64,000 bases of DNA from Streptomyces sp. Tue 6430 (GCA_021568835.1 JAKGSH010000002.1:434001-498000); one strand, 5' to 3'; positions 22,872-31,795 are shown, counted from the stretch's first letter. The notes: a model not told the origin generated them from the letters alone. Made by a program: numbers and translations.

Positions 22872-23347
22872 CCGCAATGCTTCAAGAACTCCGCGACCTG
22901 GTCCCGCTGACCATCGAGGGCGCGGCGGAAAAGTTCGCAGCCCAGGGATGGACGCCCGGCGGCAAGCCCCGCGACGGCGTGGAGACGTCCTGGCGCAAAG
23001 ACGGCATCCGGGGATGGACCCAAAAGTTCCGCAGCGGAGCCGTCCGCGCCTCATTCGCCGTCTGGATCCGCGACGTCGACGAGTCCGGCTACTTCGACGA
23101 CCTGGACGCCGTCTACGAACAAGGCGAGCAGGAACTGGCCGCCTTCCTCCCCGAGATCGAAAACTCCCTGCTCGCCGGCCACCTCGCCCCGACCGACCTG
23201 ACGGATGAGGACAAGGACGAGTTCATCGCGGCCCGCAAGTGGATCCTTGACGGACGGACCCTGACCGCCGGTGTCGTACAGCAGGACACCGACCTCCCCG
23301 TGATGGTCGTGGCCGTCCTGGAAGAACCCGCGCCCGCCTCAGCGTGA
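22859..23347 (+). CDS. Putative immunity protein for the RHS nuclease toxin
   Basis: 162 residues, acidic C-terminal half, no signal peptide. It starts 13 bp inside the repaired end of the RHS gene, giving tight coupling. The N-terminal part pairs helices (MLQELRDLVPLTIEG) with a strand-rich centre (GWTQKFRSGAVRASFAVWIR). No known immunity family was recognised by eye. Small size, position immediately after a polymorphic toxin and same strand are the grounds for the call. Confidence 0.65.
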   Translation: MAAVTAMLQELRDLVPLTIEGAAEKFAAQGWTPGGKPRDGVETSWRKDGIRGWTQKFRSGAVRASFAVWIRDVDESGYFDDLDAVYEQGEQELAAFLPEIENSLLAGHLAPTDLTDEDKDEFIAARKWILDGRTLTAGVVQQDTDLPVMVVAVLEEPAPASA

Positions 23348-23553
23348 TCCTGCTTCCCCAACAGCCCGAGGTGCCGGTACGGCTCGTCCGGCACCGGGCC
23401 TTGACCCCGAGCCGCCTCCACCCCGGATGAGGACACCGGCCCAGGGCGTCTGTACCGCAGACCAGATCATCGCCTGTCGCAAAGACGGCTACCGTGCTGC
23501 GGACGGCGCCAAAGCCGGGCTGCGGCCCGGTATATCCGGAAGGAGAGGCGAGC

Positions 23554-23787
23554 ATGCTGGCTGTGGCGGAGCGCGTACGTTTCCGTGCCCTGGGCGAGGG
23601 CGAGATCGTGTGGCATGTGCCGGTGGATCCCGCCTCGTGCGACGGCGACTGCGACCTGCACGAGATCGCGTGCGGGGAGCCCGGCATCAGCGCGCCCGGA
23701 GGGAACCGCGAAGTGCCCGCCGACCTCGCCGAGAGCGGCCAGCGGTGGTGCACCGCCTGCCGTGACGCCGTGCGGCAGACGGCGTGA
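23554..23787 (+). CDS. Small cysteine-containing hypothetical protein
   Basis: 77 residues from ATG 23554, preceded by a good ribosome site (GGAAGGAGAG). Two cysteine pairs (PASCDGDCDLHEIACG and RWCTACRD) could bind a metal. It overlaps the start of the following acetyltransferase gene by 4 bp (GTGA), so the two form an operon. No family recognised. Confidence 0.6.
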   Translation: MLAVAERVRFRALGEGEIVWHVPVDPASCDGDCDLHEIACGEPGISAPGGNREVPADLAESGQRWCTACRDAVRQTA

Positions 23788-24506
23788 ACGCGCACCCCGC
23801 CGGCCCAGCCCCGAGCATGCCCACTGCAACCACGGCTGCCGCCTGCGCGCACGGCGCGCCCGCCGCCAGTCCCGGCAGCAGGGGCGCCAGTGGTCGGCCG
23901 TGGGTGCGCTCGCCCCGCCCGGCGGACCGGGATGTGATCGCCGAGCTGGCCTCGATGGCGCTGGCCGCCGGGGGAGGGGAGTACGACGTCTCGCAGTTCG
24001 CGGCCGCTGCCTGCACCGGCAGTGGCCGCATCCGCGTGCCCCACGGCACCGGTCGGGTGCTGGTGGGCGGGCTGTCCGGCAGCGTGGAGCCGGCCGGTCT
24101 GCTCTACCTGCTGCCGCCCGTCCGCCTCGTCACCGCCCACCACGACCACGGACCGGCCGCGCAGGCCCGGCTGGCCGCCGACCTGCGCGAGATCGAACTC
24201 GTGGCCGTCGCCGCCCACGCCCGGCGCGCGGGCGTGGGCAGCGCCCTGCTGGATGCCGCGTACGCGCTGGCTGCCGACGACCACGCCCGCATCCTGCTCG
24301 CCAAGATCGCCGCCCACGACTTCCCGGTGCTGCGCTGGTGACGCCACCGCGGCTACACCCTCGCCCGGCCCGGCCAGGACGTCCGCCTCCACCTGCAGCA
24401 CCCCATCACCTGCCACGACGGCAACGACGGCTACCGCCTGGCCGTGCGCCCCCTGACCGGCACCGTCAGCGAGGAGCGACTGCTCCACGTCCGCCCCGGG
24501 AGGTAG
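23784..24506 (+). pseudogene. GNAT-family N-acetyltransferase interrupted by in-frame TGA
   Basis: The frame from GTG 23784 has the GNAT core ELVAVAAHARRAGVGSALLD (acetyl-CoA loop R/Q-x-x-G-x-G/A) followed by DHARILLAKIAAHDFPVLRW. It then meets TGA at 24339-24341 and continues in the same frame with RHRGYTLARPGQDVRLHL to TAG at 24504-24506. The downstream part is what a GNAT C-terminus looks like (…W-x-RHRGYTL), so this is a single nonsense change, not a natural end. Confidence 0.65.
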
Positions 24507-24514
24507 GCATGACG

Positions 24515-24770
24515 TCCGCAAGGGGAGTGGTACAGCACCAACATCAACACCTACGTCCCCCTACCGACCGGCCTGAACATCGACCACCGGTCCCGCTCGC
24601 CGGGGCCTGGAACTCCAGAGCCTCTACCTGGACGGCGAAGGAGCGCGAGGCCTTCACCAACGACCTGGGTGACGACCGCTCGCTGCCCTCGCCCACGCCA
24701 GCCGTGACGTTCATCAGCGCCAGCCTCTCCCGCCGTGGACCAGCTGCGGTCGAAGTGCGGCATCCTTCTC
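24515..24770 (+). pseudogene. Remnant of an HNH-family secreted nuclease
   Basis: Pieces in two frames read TNINTYVPLPTGLNIDH and then VPLAGAWNSRASTWTAKERE plus AFTNDLGDDRSL. They match the core order of the intact nuclease at 16638-17318 (DIDHMVPLAEAWDSGAS, YANDLGQQSSL). No start, no signal peptide and a frame break within the active-site motif mark it as a fragment. Confidence 0.6.
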
Positions 24771-24849
24771 CGCAGCAGTCAGCGAAGGGCCTTGACTTTG
24801 GCTGGCAGGGCTCGCGCATCGTGCGCCGTGCTCCTGGCAGGCTCCAGGT

Positions 24850-25464
24850 ATGTCAGAGATCAGTCATGCCGGGGACGTCAGCGTGACATACAGTCACTTT
24901 CCCATCGGTGAGGTATGGGAGCCGGGATTCGAGCGCGAGGAGAGCAAACCAGATTTCCAGACCGACAAGTCGGTCATCGTCCTTCCCGGCCAGATCATCG
25001 TCAGAACGCGCGTGCAAGAGCACACTGCTCCCGTCGTCCTGGCCCTGAGCCACCGGCAGGACGACACACCGGGAGAGAACTGGGCGCTGCTCGCTTCAGA
25101 GCACTACCGACCGGTCTACACGGGCCGCATGGCCGCGTTCGACACGACGAACGGTCCGGCCCAACCGGCCAGTGCACCGATCGAAGTCTTCGACCAGCTT
25201 TCTGAACCCGGTGAAGCCTCCCTCGCCCTCGACCCCTCCCACACCTACGAGGTACAGGTGTGGGCCCAGGGCCGGGCCGATTCCCGCGAACGGTTCGAAG
25301 CCGCGTCAAAGCGTGACGAGAACGGTCTCCATGGCTCCTACGAGGCGTACACGATCGTCTTCACTCCATCCGGAAGACAGACGCCGCCGGCTCCCGCACG
25401 GCAGGCCAGCCGACGAGAGCAGCTCACCGCCCGGCACGGCAAGCCGCCGCTCGGCATGCGCTGA
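24850..25464 (+). CDS. Hypothetical protein
   Basis: 204 residues with normal actinomycete codon use; strand-rich centre (TDKSVIVLPGQIIVRTRVQE) and an Arg/Pro-rich C-terminal tail. No signal peptide, no transmembrane segment and no family recognised. It stands alone and ends just before a strong bidirectional hairpin shared with the convergent nuclease gene. Confidence 0.65.
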   Translation: MSEISHAGDVSVTYSHFPIGEVWEPGFEREESKPDFQTDKSVIVLPGQIIVRTRVQEHTAPVVLALSHRQDDTPGENWALLASEHYRPVYTGRMAAFDTTNGPAQPASAPIEVFDQLSEPGEASLALDPSHTYEVQVWAQGRADSRERFEAASKRDENGLHGSYEAYTIVFTPSGRQTPPAPARQASRREQLTARHGKPPLGMR

Positions 25465-25480
25465 CCGGCCCGACACGGGC

Positions 25481-25516
25481 GCGGGAGGGACAGTCCGCCA
25501 GGACTGTCCCTCCCGC
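25481..25516. terminator. Perfect 16-bp bidirectional terminator hairpin
   Basis: GCGGGAGGGACAGTCC, a four-base loop GCCA, then GGACTGTCCCTCCCGC. The perfect palindrome lies between two convergent genes (stops at 25464 and 25532), so it can end transcription from both sides. Confidence 0.9.
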
Positions 25517-25531
25517 ACCCGAAGATGCCAG

Positions 25532-26884
25532 TCAGTTCACGTAGATGCCGTACTCGTTGTTGTGCAGGACTCGGTCGCTGCCGTACCAGCTGCCCAGTTC
25601 ACGCCCTGCTTGTTCGTTCTCCGCGCCCGGCACGTAGCGGACAGAGAAGTTTTTGTCCCCGACGCCGGCGCCTTCCTTGGTGGAGGCGAAGGGAAACTCG
25701 TCGCACTGGTAGGTGTCGTTGGGACGGCTCAGGCCCCGGCAGGCGGCATCCTTGGCGTTGCGGTTCTTCCGGGCCACCTCGGCCGCAGCAGCGTCGTAGT
25801 TGGGCCAGTTGCGGTGCAGAGCCGGCTTGCCGCTCCAGATGTCGCCGGGGATCACCTTGCCGGTCTTGGACGGGTAAGTCGTCTGCGGCCTGTACAGGGC
25901 GTCGTAGACGTGTTTGGCGACGCCTGCGGTGTCCGCCTGAGCGCGGTCGTAGGAGAACGTCGGCACGACCCGGTCGAAGACCACGCCCTGGTCGTAGAAG
26001 TTGCTGCCCAAGGACTTCGAGGAGTCGAAGCGCAGGCCGCTTTGGGGACCGCTGCTCCACGGGGTCGTGGCGCCGCCACCGGTGACCTTCCAGTTGTGCT
26101 GGTAGACGCAGGTCGCGATGTCGTCCGGGCCTGTTCCTGCGCCCCTGGCCGACACCAGTCCGTATGCGATGTACTCGTCGCGCCAATCGCCCACGGTCGT
26201 GGTGAAGGGGTTGGAGGAGATGTCGGTCACCTGACAGGAACCGGCGGAGGGCCAGCCCGCCTGGGAGACTTCGAAGCTCATGATTGCGGAGTCGTTGAAC
26301 TTGCCGGATGCGACGACCTGGTCGGTATGGACCTCGATCGTCGCGTCCCGCATGTTGCCGGAACCGGTCCCGATCTCGGTCTCCCGGAACCGCACGCTGC
26401 CTTCGACAGCGCCCTGCCCGCTGAGTTTGACGGCAGTGTTGTAACCCCAGCGACAGAAGCTGAAGTGATCGATGACCTTGCCTTCCGCGCTGTGCGCATC
26501 CGACCTGGCCCGGCACTGCTCCTTGGTGAGGGCTTGAGCAGCCTGCATCCGCTTGCTCGCGGCCGTGCCGCCAGATTCGGCCACATACGTCGCCCCGCTC
26601 TCGCGGGCGATCTTCTGTTCGTTGCTCTCGCTCGACGGTTCCGGCACCGCGGGTATCTCGCTGGTCTGCAACCGCTCCACAGCAACTGCAGAACGCTGTG
26701 ACGCCAGAGTGGCCCGGTAGTCGGAGCCCAACGGGATGTCGATAGGCGCGCTGGAGCGGAGCCAGACGATCTGCCCTTGATCACTGTGTACAGAATCTGC
26801 AGCCTGGGCGCCAGTTCCGCTGAGCAGCGCGCTGAGACTGACGAAGCCAAGAGCCAAAGCCGATAAGCGTCTGGAAGTGCGCAA
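25532..26884 (-). CDS. Secreted NucA/NucB-type deoxyribonuclease
   Basis: 450 residues. An Arg-rich n-region and ALALGFVSLSALLSGTGAQA form a signal peptide (about 1-29). The C-terminal domain carries the NucA/NucB signature YQCDEFPFASTKEGAGV (about residue 395) with the DExPFAST motif, followed by EQAGRELGSWY and the terminal HNNEYGIYVN. The central 250 residues form a larger strand-rich domain of unknown role, common in actinomycete members. It probably acts outside the cell on DNA. Confidence 0.87.
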   Translation of the reverse strand: MRTSRRLSALALGFVSLSALLSGTGAQAADSVHSDQGQIVWLRSSAPIDIPLGSDYRATLASQRSAVAVERLQTSEIPAVPEPSSESNEQKIARESGATYVAESGGTAASKRMQAAQALTKEQCRARSDAHSAEGKVIDHFSFCRWGYNTAVKLSGQGAVEGSVRFRETEIGTGSGNMRDATIEVHTDQVVASGKFNDSAIMSFEVSQAGWPSAGSCQVTDISSNPFTTTVGDWRDEYIAYGLVSARGAGTGPDDIATCVYQHNWKVTGGGATTPWSSGPQSGLRFDSSKSLGSNFYDQGVVFDRVVPTFSYDRAQADTAGVAKHVYDALYRPQTTYPSKTGKVIPGDIWSGKPALHRNWPNYDAAAAEVARKNRNAKDAACRGLSRPNDTYQCDEFPFASTKEGAGVGDKNFSVRYVPGAENEQAGRELGSWYGSDRVLHNNEYGIYVN

Positions 26885-27155
26885 TGTACTTCTCCTCCCA
26901 CCTTGCGAACGGGAAGATCACCCCATCAAACCCGACAACTACGAACTATGAGCGGTGTCACGGTTTACACAGGAACCCCACAGCTTAGGTCAACTCTCAC
27001 GTGACAAAAACTAGTTGGTCGCTCCCGACACCGAGACGGCTGCCGCAGACATGGCGAGTGAGTCATGCACGGCGCACCCCGCTCACATCGCTAGCGCCCA
27101 TGACGACGCCAGACGGCAGCCGTCGGGAATGTGTCAGTCCGGTGTCACCCGGGGA
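26885..27155. other. Upstream region of the NucA/NucB gene, up to the IS256 target site
   Basis: About 270 bp with an AT-richer patch near 26920-27010 that probably holds the minus-strand promoter. No gene was seen. Confidence 0.4.
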
Positions 27156-27163
27156 CCGAAATC

Positions 27164-28543
27164 GGGACTGTAAAACGATCGGTGTAACTCCTGATCAAGG
27201 AAGATGCATCGATGACCAGCGACAACGTGACCGAGGCCGAGTCCGTCAAGGCCGCTGAGCCGCAGCCGGCGAAGAAGGTGGACGACCAGCTCATCGACGA
27301 GTTGGTCGGCCGCGCTCAGGCCGAGGGCCTGCAGCTGACCGGCGAGGGTGGGCTGCTCCAGCAGCTGACCAAGCGGCTCCTGGAGTCCGCCCTGGAAGGC
27401 GAGATCACCGACCACCTCGGCTATGACAAGCACGACCCCGCCGGGAAGAACGGAGGCAACAGCCGCAACGGGACCCGGGCCAAGACCGTGCTGACGGACG
27501 TCGGCCCGGTCGAGATAGCTGTGCCCCGCGACCGCGAGGGCAGCTTTGAGCCGAAGATCGTCAAGAAGCGGCAGAAGCGCCTGACCGGTGTGGACGAGAT
27601 GGTGATCTCGCTGTCCGCGAAGGGCCTGACCACCGGCGAGGTCCAGGCCCATCTGGCCGAGGTCTATGGCGCCGAGGTCTCCCGTCAGACCATCTCCACG
27701 ATCACCGACAAGGTCATGGACGGCATGGCCGAGTGGCAGAACCGGCCCCTCGACCCGGTCTATCCGGTGATCTTCATCGACGCGATCCACGTGAAGATCC
27801 GCGACGGTGCCGTCGCGAATCGGCCGATCTACGTTGCCCTGGCCGTCACCGTCGAGGGCCGACGGGACATTCTGGGGCTGTGGGCCGGCGACGGCGGCGA
27901 GGGTGCCAAGCACTGGATGCATATCCTGACCGAGATCAAGAACCGCGGCGTGAACGACGTCCTCATGCTGGTCTGCGACGGGCTGAAGGGGCTTCCCGAC
28001 GCGGTGGAGACCGTCTGGCCCCGCACCACCGTCCAGACCTGCGTGGTCCACCTGCTGCGGAATTCCTTCCGCTATGCCGCCCGCCAGGACTGGGACAAGA
28101 TCGCCAAGCTCCTCAAGCCCGTCTACACCGCGGCGACCGAAGACGCCGCACTCGAGCGGTTCGCCGAGTTCGCCGACGCGTGGGGCAAGAAGTATCCGGC
28201 GATCGTCCGGCTCTGGGAGAACGCCTGGGAGGAGTTCACTCCGTTCCTCCGGTTCGACACCGAGATCCGCCGCATCGTCTGCACGACCAACGCGATCGAG
28301 TCGGTGAACGCCAGGATCCGGCGGGCGGTCAAGGCCCGCGGCCACTTCCCGAACGAGCAGGCCGCGTTGAAGTGCGTCTACATGGCGATCATGTCGCTCG
28401 ACCCCACGGGCAAGGGACAGGCCCGCTGGACCCTGCGCTGGAAGACCGCGCTGAACGCCTTCGACATCACCTTCGACGGCCGGCTCTCCGCAGCCCGTCA
28501 GTAACCTCAACCACCCTCGTTACACCGTTCGATTGACAGACCC
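27164..28543 (+). mobile_element. IS256-family insertion sequence with 8-bp target duplication
   Basis: 1380 bp with about 25-bp imperfect inverted repeats (left GGGACTGTAAAACGATCGGT; right end GGGTCTGTCAATCGAACGGT read inward, both followed by GTAAC). The direct repeat CCGAAATC occurs at 27156-27163 and 28544-28551, the 8-bp duplication expected for IS256. Confidence 0.93.
27212..28504 (+). CDS. IS256-family mutator-type transposase
   Basis: 430 residues, intact. The family hallmarks are visible: ESALEGEITDHLGYDKHD near the N-terminus, PVIFIDAIHVKIRDG with the first catalytic Asp, VLMLVCDGLKGLPDAVETVW with the second, and ICTTNAIESVNARIRR-type wording near the end with the catalytic Glu. 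Length is typical. The intact frame and clean duplication suggest a recent, possibly active copy. Confidence 0.95.
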   Translation: MTSDNVTEAESVKAAEPQPAKKVDDQLIDELVGRAQAEGLQLTGEGGLLQQLTKRLLESALEGEITDHLGYDKHDPAGKNGGNSRNGTRAKTVLTDVGPVEIAVPRDREGSFEPKIVKKRQKRLTGVDEMVISLSAKGLTTGEVQAHLAEVYGAEVSRQTISTITDKVMDGMAEWQNRPLDPVYPVIFIDAIHVKIRDGAVANRPIYVALAVTVEGRRDILGLWAGDGGEGAKHWMHILTEIKNRGVNDVLMLVCDGLKGLPDAVETVWPRTTVQTCVVHLLRNSFRYAARQDWDKIAKLLKPVYTAATEDAALERFAEFADAWGKKYPAIVRLWENAWEEFTPFLRFDTEIRRIVCTTNAIESVNARIRRAVKARGHFPNEQAALKCVYMAIMSLDPTGKGQARWTLRWKTALNAFDITFDGRLSAARQ

Positions 28544-28551
28544 CCGAAATC

Positions 28552-28909
28552 AGGCAGGAAGAGTGGGGTGCCTATCTGCAGATAGGCGCGAACTTGCTGC
28601 ACCGGGGCGAGCGGCTGACCCTGTTTTTGCTCCGCACTGCCCTGGCCCGAGAACCTGCCCATGCCGGAAGCGCGGTGGCAGTCGAGACCGGATTGCTGCC
28701 GACGTCGACGGTCGTGCGCAACGACAACCCGGCTCATCATCGAGGTCGGCGGCCCTCTCGGCGCGGGCACGCAGATCGTCGGACAGGAGGCGCCGGGCTT
28801 GGTTGCCTCCGACCTGGCCCGGCATATCGTTCTGCGGATGACGTGCCGGGACGCGTACGCCCTCCTCCCGGCGGTCCCGGGGGAGGGCGCGGTGCTGTTG
28901 GGCGGATGG
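28552..28909. other. 358 bp with no confident gene
   Basis: Overlapping frames exist on both strands. One plus-strand frame reads IIEVGGPLGAGTQIVGQEAP, which looks coding-like but has no clear start or end, so this may be the remains of a gene cut by the IS256 insertion. Confidence 0.35.
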
Positions 28910-29404
28910 TCAGCCGTGGTAGTTGATGTAGCCGTTGCCGTCCGCGTCGTTGGCGCGCTTGGTGTAGGAGTGGACGTCGGCGCGCGCCCCGGTGGGCTTG
29001 ATCAGGTAGATGGTGTCCTTGTCGTTGTTCCAGATGAAGTTGCAGTTCTGGCGGTAGACGACATTGGAGGCGTCGGAGTCAGTGCCGCGCCCGCCGCGAA
29101 GCTTGACGTAGTCGCCGGGCTCGAGGGTGTGGTTGGCGGGGAAGGTGAACTTGTTGCCGACGGCGTCCTTGACGACGTAGCCCCGGAGGTTGACCTTCGC
29201 GGTCCTCGAGTAGTTCTTGATCGTCAGGTATTCGTCCTTGGTGTTGCCACCCGAGCAGCGATTCGAGTCAGAGCCGGGGGCGTCGTACTGGACGCCCTTG
29301 ACCTTGAGCGCGGACGAGTACTCGGTGGCCTGGGCCGGTCCGGCGGTGACGGCGGCGACCGAGACGGCCGCGGCGACGGCGGCCAGCGCGTGGCTGATGC
29401 GCAT
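28910..29404 (-). CDS. Secreted lamin-tail-domain protein
   Basis: 164 residues. Signal peptide of about 26 residues (LAAVAAAVSVAAVTAGPAQA). The rest is an Ig-like lamin tail domain: VKGVQYDAPGSD, EYLTIKNYSRTAKVNLRGYV (core strand pair), LEPGDYVKLRGGRGTDSDA and NFIWNNDKDTIYLI. These domains occur in exported proteins and often bind or accompany nucleases. A second, divergent copy of the same architecture is at 30196-30675. Confidence 0.85.
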   Translation of the reverse strand: MRISHALAAVAAAVSVAAVTAGPAQATEYSSALKVKGVQYDAPGSDSNRCSGGNTKDEYLTIKNYSRTAKVNLRGYVVKDAVGNKFTFPANHTLEPGDYVKLRGGRGTDSDASNVVYRQNCNFIWNNDKDTIYLIKPTGARADVHSYTKRANDADGNGYINYHG

Positions 29405-29582
29405 GAGGATCCCCCCTCAGTGGTGCGAATGGAGCGCTCGGAGCATACCGAATGCGATCACCACGTGTATGTGGTGTGCATGAAGCGTGAAGACGTGCGA
29501 TTCGAGAAAGTCCCTCTCCTCGTCAGGGCTGGAGGCGTGCGGCCGCGCGTGACCGGCGTACGGCCGGCGGCGTTGGCTCGGC

Positions 29583-29789
29583 ATGGACGACTACGCACAC
29601 CTCGACCTGGACGAGATCGACTTCGCCCCCGTGGACCACGCCGCCGAGCGGCTGCCGCTCCTCACTCTGGCCGAGGCCCACGATCTGCTCGCGCTGCTGC
29701 TGACCATTGCCCAGGCTGACGGGCCGCTCTCGCCGCGGGCGGAGCGGTTCGCGCGGGAGATCGCCGCCCGCATCCCCTCGAAGAACTGA
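29583..29789 (+). CDS. Small acidic hypothetical protein
   Basis: 68 residues, ATG start, Asp/Glu-rich N-terminus (MDDYAHLDLDEIDFAPVDHA), then an amphipathic helix (AHDLLALLLTIAQADG). It resembles the small helical proteins common in Streptomyces accessory regions, but no function can be given. Confidence 0.5.
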   Translation: MDDYAHLDLDEIDFAPVDHAAERLPLLTLAEAHDLLALLLTIAQADGPLSPRAERFAREIAARIPSKN

Positions 29790-30195
29790 CCTCGTTGGCG
29801 CCAGTGGCGGCGGCAAAGCCTCGTGACGGCGGTGCGAGGTGTCCGGGTGGGTCGATCCGGCGCGGCTGTTACTCGCTTTCGGGTGATGGTCCGGAGCCAG
29901 GTGGGGTGGCGGGCTGTGGCGATCCGGCGGCGCGATCCCGCTCCCGCAACGGCGGACCGTTCGCCGGGGCGTCAACTTAGCGCATTCGGAACTTAAATGA
30001 ACGTTGCAGTCGACAGTCACGGAAATATGGGCAAGAGGTAACGCAGTTCGCGTTTCCCTCTCAACTCCCGCACGCGGTGGACAGAGTGTGGTCAGCGGCC
30101 GAACCGGCCGCCTCGCACACCGCACCGTGTCCCGGAGCGGCGGCCAGGAAGCCCGCCGTCACCGGAAGGGTGCCCGCACCATGCAGGGGGATCCC
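29790..30195. promoter_or_regulatory. 406-bp upstream region of the second lamin-tail gene
   Basis: No gene was recognised. An AT-rich pocket at 29977-30003 (CGCATTCGGAACTTAAATGA) is a plausible promoter position. The gene start itself has a good ribosome site, AGGGGGAT, 5 bp before ATG 30196. Confidence 0.35.
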
Positions 30196-30675
30196 ATGTC
30201 CGCCACCTCTTCCCTCACCTCTCGCCGCATGCTCGCGACCGTGCTCGCGGCCGGCGCCGTGATCGGGGCGGCCGCGTTGCCGGCCTCGGCCGCCGGCCAC
30301 GACCGCAACGCCCGTCCGAAGGTGGAGATCTCCGCCGTCCAGTACGACTCCCCGGGACGCGACGACCGCTCCAACCGATCGCTGAACAAGGAGTGGGTGG
30401 AGCTGACCAACACCACCCGCCACAGCGTCAATCTCGACGGCTGGACCCTCGAGGACGAGTCCGGCCGCACCTACACCTTCGACCACTACCGCCTGGCCGG
30501 CCGCGCCACCGTCCGCATCCACACCGGCCTCGGCCACGACACCCGCACCGACCTCTACCAGGACCGCCGCAACTACGTGTGGAACAACGACCACGACACC
30601 GCCACCCTGCGCAACGACCGCGACCGCCTCATCGACCGCGAGTCCTGGGGTTACCACCGCGGCGGCCGCCACTGA
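30196..30675 (+). CDS. Secreted lamin-tail-domain protein (second)
   Basis: 159 residues from ATG 30196, chosen for the ribosome site and signal peptide (RRMLATVLAAGAVIGAAALP then ASAAGHD). The lamin tail domain follows with ISAVQYDSPGRDDRSNRSLN, KEWVELTNTTRHSVNLDGWT, LEDESGRTYTFDHY and RNYVWNNDHDTATL. An in-frame ATG 15 bp upstream is possible but poorer. It is related to the 28910-29404 protein. Confidence 0.87.
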   Translation: MSATSSLTSRRMLATVLAAGAVIGAAALPASAAGHDRNARPKVEISAVQYDSPGRDDRSNRSLNKEWVELTNTTRHSVNLDGWTLEDESGRTYTFDHYRLAGRATVRIHTGLGHDTRTDLYQDRRNYVWNNDHDTATLRNDRDRLIDRESWGYHRGGRH

Positions 30676-30740
30676 CCACCCCCACCCACCACGTGCCGGT
30701 GACGGCTGACCGCCCCACCCGCGCGCACGCATGAAACACC

Positions 30741-30774
30741 GGCGCGCCCGGCCATCTCCACGGCCGGGCGCGCC
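30741..30774 (+). terminator. Perfect 13-bp GC hairpin
   Basis: GGCGCGCCCGGCC, loop ATCTCCAC, then GGCCGGGCGCGCC, 65 bp after the lamin-tail stop. It is a U-less actinomycete-type terminator. Confidence 0.8.
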
Positions 30775-30899
30775 GATCGGCATGATCCCGTTTGTTGCGC
30801 CGCCCGCCACGCCAAGACCGCCGAAGCGGTCGGGAGCGCTGCCGCCTCACCGCCCGCACCGCCGCCCCCTGTACGGACGTGCCCAGTTCGCTCGTCGCC

Positions 30900-31249
30900 A
30901 CAGTGCATCCCGCGTCGAACGCCCACCCGCGGAACCCGGCCCGCAGGGCCCGTACGTGCCGCCTCAGCCCCCGGTGTAGCAGGTTCCGAACACCCCCGCC
31001 GGCCTCCCGCAGCCCCAGGCCGCGTACGGCCCCGGACCCTATGGTCCCCCCGGTCCGTACGGTGCTCCGGGACCGTACGGGCCGGGGACGTGGGGCCAGC
31101 AGTCCCAACCGTCCACTTCGCCCGTCCCGCTCGCCATGCGGAGCGCACAGGTGGTGAACTTCGCCGTCGCGGGACTCGGAGTGCTCCTCATGCAGGAGTC
31201 GGTCGCCACTTTCGGAAACTCCACTTCTGGTCTACTTAGTGCTCCTTGA
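30900..31249 (+). pseudogene. Truncated Pro/Gly/Tyr-rich membrane protein fragment
   Basis: One frame reads GPQGPYVPPQPPV, an in-frame TAG at 30977-30979, then PNTPAGLPQPQAAYGPGPYG, more PYGPPG repeats, and MRSAQVVNFAVAGLGVLL, the beginning of a membrane segment. It is cut off by TGA at 31247 in sequence of a different, lower GC. The layout matches the disordered N-terminus of actinomycete small membrane proteins. The nonsense codon and lost C-terminus make it a remnant. Confidence 0.55.
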
Positions 31250-31311
31250 GTTGATTCACAGACCTCTCCTTTACTCTCCAATTTCGGCAATGATGAAGAT
31301 CCAGTAGAACG

Positions 31312-31740
31312 TTAGATGTGATTGCGGTGAAGGATGAGGCGAACAGTAGCTTCGAACTCGCGCACTGCCAAGCCGTGTTCATCGCGAGCTGCATCCCAGG
31401 CCGAATCTTTCCCGTACGAATCCCGAAGTCGGTAGTATGAATCCATCAGGCGGGAAGCCTGAGGGCGGAGCTGCTCACTACCAGGAGTCATGAAGAATCG
31501 GGTCGTTATTTCGTATCGGAGAGGATCTGCGACGGCCAGATCTGACACCGCTGCACCAGCTGTGGAAGCGTCAAGGATTTCCCCGCACATGCGGTTGTAC
31601 ATGGAGGAGAGCTCCGCACTTACTTCCACGAGTCGATTCACTTCCTCTCTACGTCTTTCGACTCTGCGTCGAATGAAATCACCTAAGAGGACTAGAGTTC
31701 CACCGAGAATTGCTCCAAGTAGTGTCAGTGAACTTTGCAC
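31312..31740 (-). CDS. Small membrane-anchored hypothetical protein
   Basis: 142 residues from GTG 31740. This start is preferred over upstream ATGs because it places one N-terminal membrane helix (MQSSLTLLGAILGGTLVLLG) directly at the start. It is followed by a basic stretch (RRRVERRREE) and a helical cytosolic region. This TM-plus-helices layout is common in phage- and defence-associated small proteins. GC is lower than the flanks, suggesting recent transfer. No family recognised. Confidence 0.55.
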   Translation of the reverse strand: MQSSLTLLGAILGGTLVLLGDFIRRRVERRREEVNRLVEVSAELSSMYNRMCGEILDASTAGAAVSDLAVADPLRYEITTRFFMTPGSEQLRPQASRLMDSYYRLRDSYGKDSAWDAARDEHGLAVREFEATVRLILHRNHI

Positions 31741-31795
31741 TTCATCACTCCGTAGCGTATGGTCTCCCGAATTTCCGCAAATTCTACATGCCGAA

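Noticed and set aside
4584..23347. Calling the RHS and FG-GAP genes dead because of many frame breaks
   Set aside because: All breaks have one sign and are repaired by one base with motifs restored; pseudogene decay would not be so regular.
24339..24341. TGA in the GNAT gene as selenocysteine
   Set aside because: No selenocysteine insertion context is visible and GNAT enzymes do not use a redox residue there.
27134..28510. A 458-codon minus-strand frame opposite the IS256 transposase
   Set aside because: Fully explained by the intact transposase on the plus strand.
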